NCBI GenBank assembly: GCA_029933115.1
Contig: JAOZOT010000106.1
Coordinates: 1 to 9,872 of the forward strand
Direction of reading: 5' to 3'
Origin: Anaerolineae bacterium
Lineage (GTDB): Bacteria > Chloroflexota > Anaerolineae > E26-bin7
DNA: 9,872 nucleotides
The position numbers and the translations under genes were made by a program. The notes below the pieces were generated by a model. That model saw only the letters and a program-made list of their open reading frames with translations, searched no databases and was not told the DNA's origin. Of the stretch, positions 6,587 through 9,872 are shown piece after piece (the first letter of the stretch is position 1; each line of letters begins with the position of its first letter).

Positions 6587-8666
6587 GGCTGTCTCCTTCC
6601 ACCTTGCAGAAGACTTTCAGAGGCACCTCCATGAAAAGTGGTCGGTGCACGTTCTCCACGATTTCACTCTCTGGGATGCCTTCTTCTCTGAATATCCTTT
6701 TGATGAGATTGGCACAGGTCTTGGCTCCGCAGGCCCCCATCATGGCCCGGGTGGGGAACTTGAGAGCGTTCATGTCCGTAAAACCCTCTCTGATGAAGTG
6801 CCTGATCTCGCCGGCAGTGACTCGCTCACAGCGACAGATGATCACGTCATCGGTGAGCCTCTCCACATAGTGGTCCATGGGCTCTGTAACCCGCTCCTCC
6901 TGGATGCGGATGCCGGCGATCCTTTTAGCAATCTCTCTGGGAGCCTTCACCCCAATCAGGATGGTCCTGTCGTTGGCCTTGACGTTCCTCACCCTGACCA
7001 CTTCCACGTTGCCCAGGACCTGCCCCTCCATGTCCAGGACAGTGACCACATCACCCACAGCGATGGTGTCCTCCAGAAACTCGTAGGGGATGGTCACGGT
7101 GGGATAGTCGGGATCCTTGCGGTAGTCCACCAGGGTGATGGCCAGGCCCGGACAGATGGCCACGCAGCGCGCACATCCGGTACATTCACCTCCTGTGTAG
7201 CGGGGCAACTTCCGGATGTCATCTCCTTCGATCACGATGCATTCCTGGGGGCAGACCGAGACGCAAGGGTCGCAGGGGATCTCTTGGACGCAGTGCAGCA
7301 CGGGGAACACCCCTTCGTCCTTTTCCGGCAGAGATTCGGCGCCGGTCTCTCCTGGCTTCGATTTCAGGACCTCGGCTGTCCTGAGCCAATCGGGCGGAAT
7401 CTCCCCCACCTCCCGGCCCAGTTCCCTGGCGATTTCCAGCCCCCTGATCTTGCCTGTGAACATGGCCGCCGAGGCCTCGGCGATCTCTTCGGCGTCACCG
7501 GCGGCGTAGGCCACCATCCCAAATTCCCTGGCCTTTCGGTAGAACTCGTCCACCGGATCGAGGCCCACGGCGATCAGAACGGTATCACATTCAAAGGACT
7601 TTTCCGTGCCCGGAATCGGCTTAAAGTTTTCGTCCACCTGGGCGATGGTCACCGATTCCACGCCGTCCTGGCCGTTGGCGCTGATGATGGTGTGGGAGGT
7701 GTAGATGGGCACCCCGAAGCGGGCCAGTTTGTCCTGGTGGACTTTGTAGCCGCCGCATTGGGGCATCACTTCCGCCAGGCCCACCACGGCGATGCCGGCC
7801 TGGAGGGCGTGGTAGCCGGCGATGAGGCCCACGTTCCCTCCGCCGACGATGAACAGCTTCTCGGTCGGCCTGACCAGGTCCCTGTTGACCAGGGTCTGGA
7901 AGGCTCCGGCCCCGTAGACCCCGGGCAGGGTGTTGCCCTTGAAAGCCAGCGACTTTTCCCGTGCTCCGGCGGCTACCAGCAGGACGTCAGGTCGTATGAG
8001 CACGTACTCTTTTCCGTCCCGCACCACACCGACCTTCTGGTCGCTGAAGACGGCCACGGCCGCAGTGTTGAGCCAGCAGGCGACGCTTTCGTATTGTTGG
8101 AGTTCCTGCTCCAGCCTGGTGGCGATGTCAATGCCCCGCGTGCCTGCGTAGCAAGCCTCTATGGAGCCGAAGAATTTGTGGGTTTGCAGGACCAGCTTGC
8201 CGCCCAGCCGGTGCTTGTCGTCAACGATGAGGGTCCTCACGCCCAGCCTGCCCAACTCAATGGCCGCCGAGAGGCCCGCCGGTCCACCGCCGATGATGAG
8301 GCACTCCACCTCTATTTCCTCGATGTCGCCGAACCTGGGGACCTCTTCCACTGGCGGCAACTTTGGGTCCCCGTCAACGGGTTCGACCCTCACCCCGGGC
8401 GTCACCTGCACCATGCACGACTTGACCGGCAACCCGTCGGCGATGACCATGCACTGGGCGCATTGGCCATTGGCGCAGAAGATGCCCTGGGGTGCACCGT
8501 CTTTCTTGTGATGGCCGAAGATTCTGATGCCGTTGGCGAAAAGGGCCGAGGCGATGGTCTCGCCCTCTCTCGCCAGAAGCTTTTTCCCTTTCCAGTAGAA
8601 CTCGATAGCCTCTCGCCCGTCTACTGGAAGTATGGGGTGTTTCTGGATTCTGTAACCGTCTCTCAT
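6570..8666 (-). CDS. Fused 2Fe-2S / FAD-NAD(P) / 2x4Fe-4S / BFD electron-transfer subunit
   Basis: A 698-aa multidomain flavoprotein, the alpha-type partner of the downstream dehydrogenase. Domains in order: an HcnA/SoxA-like [2Fe-2S] domain (about 20-100) with C64, C69, C72 and C84; an HcnB-like pyridine nucleotide-disulfide oxidoreductase (about 118-430) with FAD motif GGGPAGLSAA (126-135) and a second dinucleotide motif VGGGNVG (274-280), with the AAGD at 388-391 near the flavin; a two-cluster ferredoxin with C465-x2-C468-x3-C472-x3-C476 and C495-x2-C498-x2-C501-x3-C505-P; an unassigned beta-rich barrel-like segment (about 530-590); and a BFD-type [2Fe-2S] domain with C611-x-C613 and C646-x4-C651. 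In HcnABC and opine oxidases the first parts are separate genes. The ferredoxin insert suggests transfer to ferredoxin or quinone rather than direct oxygen use. Start ATG at 8664-8666 has AAGGAG 10 bases upstream. First gene of the three-gene operon. Confidence 0.92.
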   Translation of the reverse strand: MRDGYRIQKHPILPVDGREAIEFYWKGKKLLAREGETIASALFANGIRIFGHHKKDGAPQGIFCANGQCAQCMVIADGLPVKSCMVQVTPGVRVEPVDGDPKLPPVEEVPRFGDIEEIEVECLIIGGGPAGLSAAIELGRLGVRTLIVDDKHRLGGKLVLQTHKFFGSIEACYAGTRGIDIATRLEQELQQYESVACWLNTAAVAVFSDQKVGVVRDGKEYVLIRPDVLLVAAGAREKSLAFKGNTLPGVYGAGAFQTLVNRDLVRPTEKLFIVGGGNVGLIAGYHALQAGIAVVGLAEVMPQCGGYKVHQDKLARFGVPIYTSHTIISANGQDGVESVTIAQVDENFKPIPGTEKSFECDTVLIAVGLDPVDEFYRKAREFGMVAYAAGDAEEIAEASAAMFTGKIRGLEIARELGREVGEIPPDWLRTAEVLKSKPGETGAESLPEKDEGVFPVLHCVQEIPCDPCVSVCPQECIVIEGDDIRKLPRYTGGECTGCARCVAICPGLAITLVDYRKDPDYPTVTIPYEFLEDTIAVGDVVTVLDMEGQVLGNVEVVRVRNVKANDRTILIGVKAPREIAKRIAGIRIQEERVTEPMDHYVERLTDDVIICRCERVTAGEIRHFIREGFTDMNALKFPTRAMMGACGAKTCANLIKRIFREEGIPESEIVENVHRPLFMEVPLKVFCKVEGDSHDKEL

Positions 8667-8676
8667 TTTGTTAATT

Positions 8677-8682
8677 CTCCTT
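8677..8682 (-). promoter_or_regulatory. Shine-Dalgarno AAGGAG of the operon's first gene
   Basis: AAGGAG on the - strand, 10 bases before the ATG at 8666, fixes that start. No clear promoter for the operon could be placed between here and 8801: the best AT-rich patch is the opposite face of the + strand -10 at 8747-8756 and lacks a matching -35. Confidence 0.7.
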
Positions 8683-8722
8683 GATCCAAAGAGAGTGATG
8701 TGCCAGATTCAATCACAGGCTC

Positions 8723-8752
8723 TTGACAGATGCCCCTTTTATGGTGTATAAT
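8723..8752 (+). promoter_or_regulatory. Strong sigma70-type promoter pointing at a short RNA
   Basis: Perfect TTGACA (8723-8728), 18-base spacer, perfect TATAAT (8747-8752). It points rightward, away from the operon start at 8666 and towards the terminator at 8790-8822. No + strand protein gene follows, so the expected product is a short RNA starting near 8759. Confidence 0.82.
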
Positions 8753-8758
8753 ATAAGT

Positions 8759-8822
8759 GAAAGATGGATCGGGGGTATCCCGGTCGCAAAGCGCGGGCCT
8801 GCTATGGCTCGCGTTTTGTTTT
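8759..8822 (+). ncRNA. Candidate ~64-nt structured small RNA next to the DUF3800 gene
   Basis: Between a perfect-consensus promoter and a convincing terminator lies a ~64-base unit made of two hairpins. Hairpin 1 pairs GATCGGG (8767-8773) with CCCGGTC (8779-8785), seven pairs including one G-U, loop GGTAT. A GCAA linker (8786-8789) follows. Hairpin 2 pairs AGCGCGGGCC (8790-8799) with GGCTCGCGTT (8806-8815), ten pairs including two G-U, loop TGCTAT, then a T-rich tail. The last ~21 bases are complementary to the 3' end of the DUF3800 mRNA, whose stop codon lies in the second loop. I recall a published set of candidate structured RNAs named DUF3800 motifs because they occur beside such genes; whether this matches one could not be tested. 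It could instead be a cis-antisense regulator or, on the other strand, a 3' UTR structure. Confidence 0.6.
8790..8822 (+). terminator. Rho-independent terminator of the short RNA
   Basis: A 10-bp GC-rich stem (two G-U pairs) with a 6-base loop is followed by TTTTGTTTT (8814-8822). There is no T run on the other strand, so it is oriented for rightward transcription and should not stop the DUF3800 transcript, whose TAG (8802-8804 on the - strand) lies in the loop. Confidence 0.78.
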
Positions 8823-9611
8823 GGCTTCCCAAAGCAGATAGTGTTCGAAAGCAGGCTGGGGGAAGATTTTCAGTCCATAGCCCAAGATGCTTCCTCGCTG
8901 ATGACGAGAGGTAGAGTAAGGTGCTGCATCAATCTTCTCGTAAATGACATCGAACGCCTTTTGCTCCACCTGAGGACGCAGCACTTTGGCCGCAATGGGA
9001 TAGGCTACCAGATCGGCTACTTGTAATCCGACGATGTTCTTCGCTTTCTTCTCCATCCACAGCCCTGTAACATTGCTCAGGTCTTGCTGATAAAATGTGC
9101 CTGAACTTCGCAGCCGCTGATATTCGGCCTTGAGCAACTGATCTGGCTGCCTCCCCCGCGACTCTGCCAAGATATATCCTGTGGCACTGGCACCTTGCCG
9201 ACGCATCAGCAGGGAGTAGCGCTCCAAGATGAACTCCAACGAAAGATGATAGGGATGACGAGCTTGGTCGCCATATTTGCTAAGGTGAGCCCACTTTAGG
9301 ATTACCGCTGCCAGAATGGTAAAATCCAGCGTCCGCATCAGGTCATTCAGAGCAGCGTAGAACTCGTCTCGTTTCTTCACATCCCCGAGAAAAACAAATG
9401 GTCCCTGGTGCTTACGAATGTCTCGTGAATGTAGGATAATATCTGTAGTGCCCCAGAAGCGCTTCTTGAACGCATCTACCTTGGGTCTAACAACTTGATG
9501 GTAGTAGCGCCGCTCGAAAATGCACCCCACCAGACAGAAGATAGGAAAGCTGTGATCAATGCTATGAAGGTTGTGGTCGCCGCTCTCGTCCATGAACAGC
9601 ACGTAATGCAT
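8802..9611 (-). CDS. DUF3800 protein (possible RNase H-like nuclease)
   Basis: A 269-aa protein with the hallmark DUF3800 start: a strand ending in MDESG (D8, E9, S10, G11). Other conserved-looking polar sites are HSRDI (H61, D64), AESRG (E150) and GLQVADLVAYPI (D200). The spread of acidic residues D8/E9, E150, D200 suits the predicted RNase H-like fold and metal-dependent nuclease chemistry, but this is family-level inference and activity is not known. There is no signal peptide or membrane segment. I choose the ATG at 9611 over one at 9638: it gives the family-typical start directly before the first strand and has CAAAGGG (9626-9620) eight bases upstream. Lower GC than the operon beside it and the accessory nature of the family suggest a mobile or defence-type gene. 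A small RNA runs convergently into its 3' end, and the - strand operon begins 135 bases downstream. Confidence 0.88.
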   Translation of the reverse strand: MHYVLFMDESGDHNLHSIDHSFPIFCLVGCIFERRYYHQVVRPKVDAFKKRFWGTTDIILHSRDIRKHQGPFVFLGDVKKRDEFYAALNDLMRTLDFTILAAVILKWAHLSKYGDQARHPYHLSLEFILERYSLLMRRQGASATGYILAESRGRQPDQLLKAEYQRLRSSGTFYQQDLSNVTGLWMEKKAKNIVGLQVADLVAYPIAAKVLRPQVEQKAFDVIYEKIDAAPYSTSRHQRGSILGYGLKIFPQPAFEHYLLWEAKTKREP

Positions 9612-9619
9612 CTGGATAG

Positions 9620-9626
9620 CCCTTTG
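9620..9626 (-). promoter_or_regulatory. Shine-Dalgarno CAAAGGG deciding the DUF3800 start
   Basis: CAAAGGG on the - strand ends 8 bases before the ATG at 9609-9611 and would lie inside the coding region if the longer start at 9638 were used. It favours the shorter, family-typical N-terminus. Confidence 0.65.
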
Positions 9627-9675
9627 GTGATGATACAAGTTTTACACCCTGTTCAGCCTCCGCTCCTGCATCACC
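9626..9675. repeat. Seven-base inverted repeat in the DUF3800 leader
   Basis: GGTGATG (9626-9632) and CATCACC (9669-9675) are perfect complements separated by 36 bases, ending next to the ribosome-binding site of the DUF3800 gene. In RNA this could close a long stem-loop that influences translation. The size is small enough for chance. Confidence 0.3.
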
Positions 9676-9726
9676 GCCTGGGGCTCTTGGCCCCCCATGC
9701 CTGACCGCGTGTGCATCCTCGCCCCA

Positions 9727-9816
9727 TCACTCCGCTATCCGCTCGTTAATCTCTCGCCCTAGTTCCGCAAATACATTAAGCGAGCCCAGGTCTCTGTGGT
9801 GATCGATTCTCATCAT
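9727..9816 (-). CDS. Possible coupled small ORF (29 aa) upstream of DUF3800
   Basis: An ATG at 9816-9814 overlaps the TAA of the upstream frame in a TAATG junction and encodes 29 residues rich in charged, helix-forming residues (DLGSLNVFAELGREINERIAE). The same frame is open to the window edge (47 codons), so it may instead be the end of a longer gene. No Shine-Dalgarno is seen. It may be a small protein, a gene remnant or chance. Between it and the DUF3800 start (9612-9726) I see only a GGGGC/GCCCC hairpin (9680-9694) and the inverted repeat. Confidence 0.35.
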   Translation of the reverse strand: MMRIDHHRDLGSLNVFAELGREINERIAE

Positions 9817-9872
9817 TAGCCAGCGTGCAGCAATGACTCGACCCAGTCGTCTATCTTGCTGAGCTCTTCCGC
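9816..9872 (-). CDS. C-terminal end of an unidentified gene (partial)
   Basis: The last 18 codons before a TAA (9818-9816 on the - strand) read AEELSKIDDWVESLLHAG, an amphipathic helix-like end. Third positions here are GC-rich (13 of 18) compared with the overlapping frame, which favours this as the true coding frame at the edge. Too short to name. The gene would be upstream of, and in line with, the DUF3800 gene. Confidence 0.4.
   Translation of the reverse strand, partial: AEELSKIDDWVESLLHAG

Noticed and set aside
5801..6634. 277-codon open frame on the + strand
   Set aside because: Complement of the DAO-family flavoprotein gene; no recognisable motif.
6537..8684. 715-codon open frame on the + strand
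   Set aside because: Very long but exactly mirrors the fused iron-sulfur/FAD gene; histidine, glycine and aspartate-rich composition is typical of the complement of a GC-rich gene.
8786..8815. Local resemblance of GCAAAGC...GGGCCT to the core of the c-di-GMP-I (GEMM) riboswitch
   Set aside because: Only a short stretch matches; the 5' strand with its AGGGCAAACC-type element, the GNRA hairpin and the closing helix are missing, and no gene follows on the same strand.
9612..9638. Longer DUF3800 start at 9638
   Set aside because: Adds nine residues not typical of the family and would put the good Shine-Dalgarno at 9620-9626 inside the coding region.
9680..9694. GGGGC/GCCCC hairpin as a terminator upstream of DUF3800
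   Set aside because: Five-pair stem with no T run on either strand, so not supportable as a Rho-independent terminator.

Overview
The window looks like a piece of a GC-rich Chloroflexota-type (Anaerolineae-like) chromosome. I base this on the style of several proteins: a WD40 protein ending in the 'LGxP'-like tail repeats I associate with that phylum, and a pair of adjacent proteins (528 and 146 aa) of a kind I recall mainly from such genomes. The assignment is inference from pattern recognition and no search was run. I see no tRNA, rRNA, CRISPR array, insertion sequence or phage gene.

Left part, + strand (1-4024): the 3' part of a WD40-repeat protein; a small Mth938-domain protein right behind it; a 299-base spacer with two extended -10 promoters, heptamer repeats and two hairpins; then two genes of unknown function. 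The first of these is preceded by a good sigma70-type promoter (TTGTCA-17-TATAAT) and has several apparent winged-helix or beta-barrel segments. The second carries a probable zinc-binding cysteine cluster. A strong bidirectional terminator (4062-4090) closes this block and the operon facing it.

Middle part, - strand (8666 down to 4112): a tight three-gene operon. A 698-aa fused iron-sulfur/FAD electron-transfer subunit overlaps a 384-aa DAO-family FAD dehydrogenase by 17 bases. Twelve bases further on comes a 435-aa protein closely resembling the lysine-ketoglutarate reductase half of the saccharopine pathway enzyme AASS. The first two match the HcnABC / opine oxidase / dye-linked proline dehydrogenase architecture. 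Saccharopine is itself an opine-type secondary amine, so the operon could encode a saccharopine or opine dehydrogenation route that sends electrons to iron-sulfur carriers.

Right part (8667-9872): a DUF3800 protein gene on the - strand, and a probable 64-nt structured RNA on the + strand. The RNA has a TTGACA-18-TATAAT promoter, two stable hairpins and a U-rich terminator. Its terminator hairpin overlaps the DUF3800 stop codon. At the right edge two short overlapping reading frames on the - strand look like the end of an accessory gene and a coupled small ORF. The RNA plus DUF3800 pair is the most promising lead for something undescribed.
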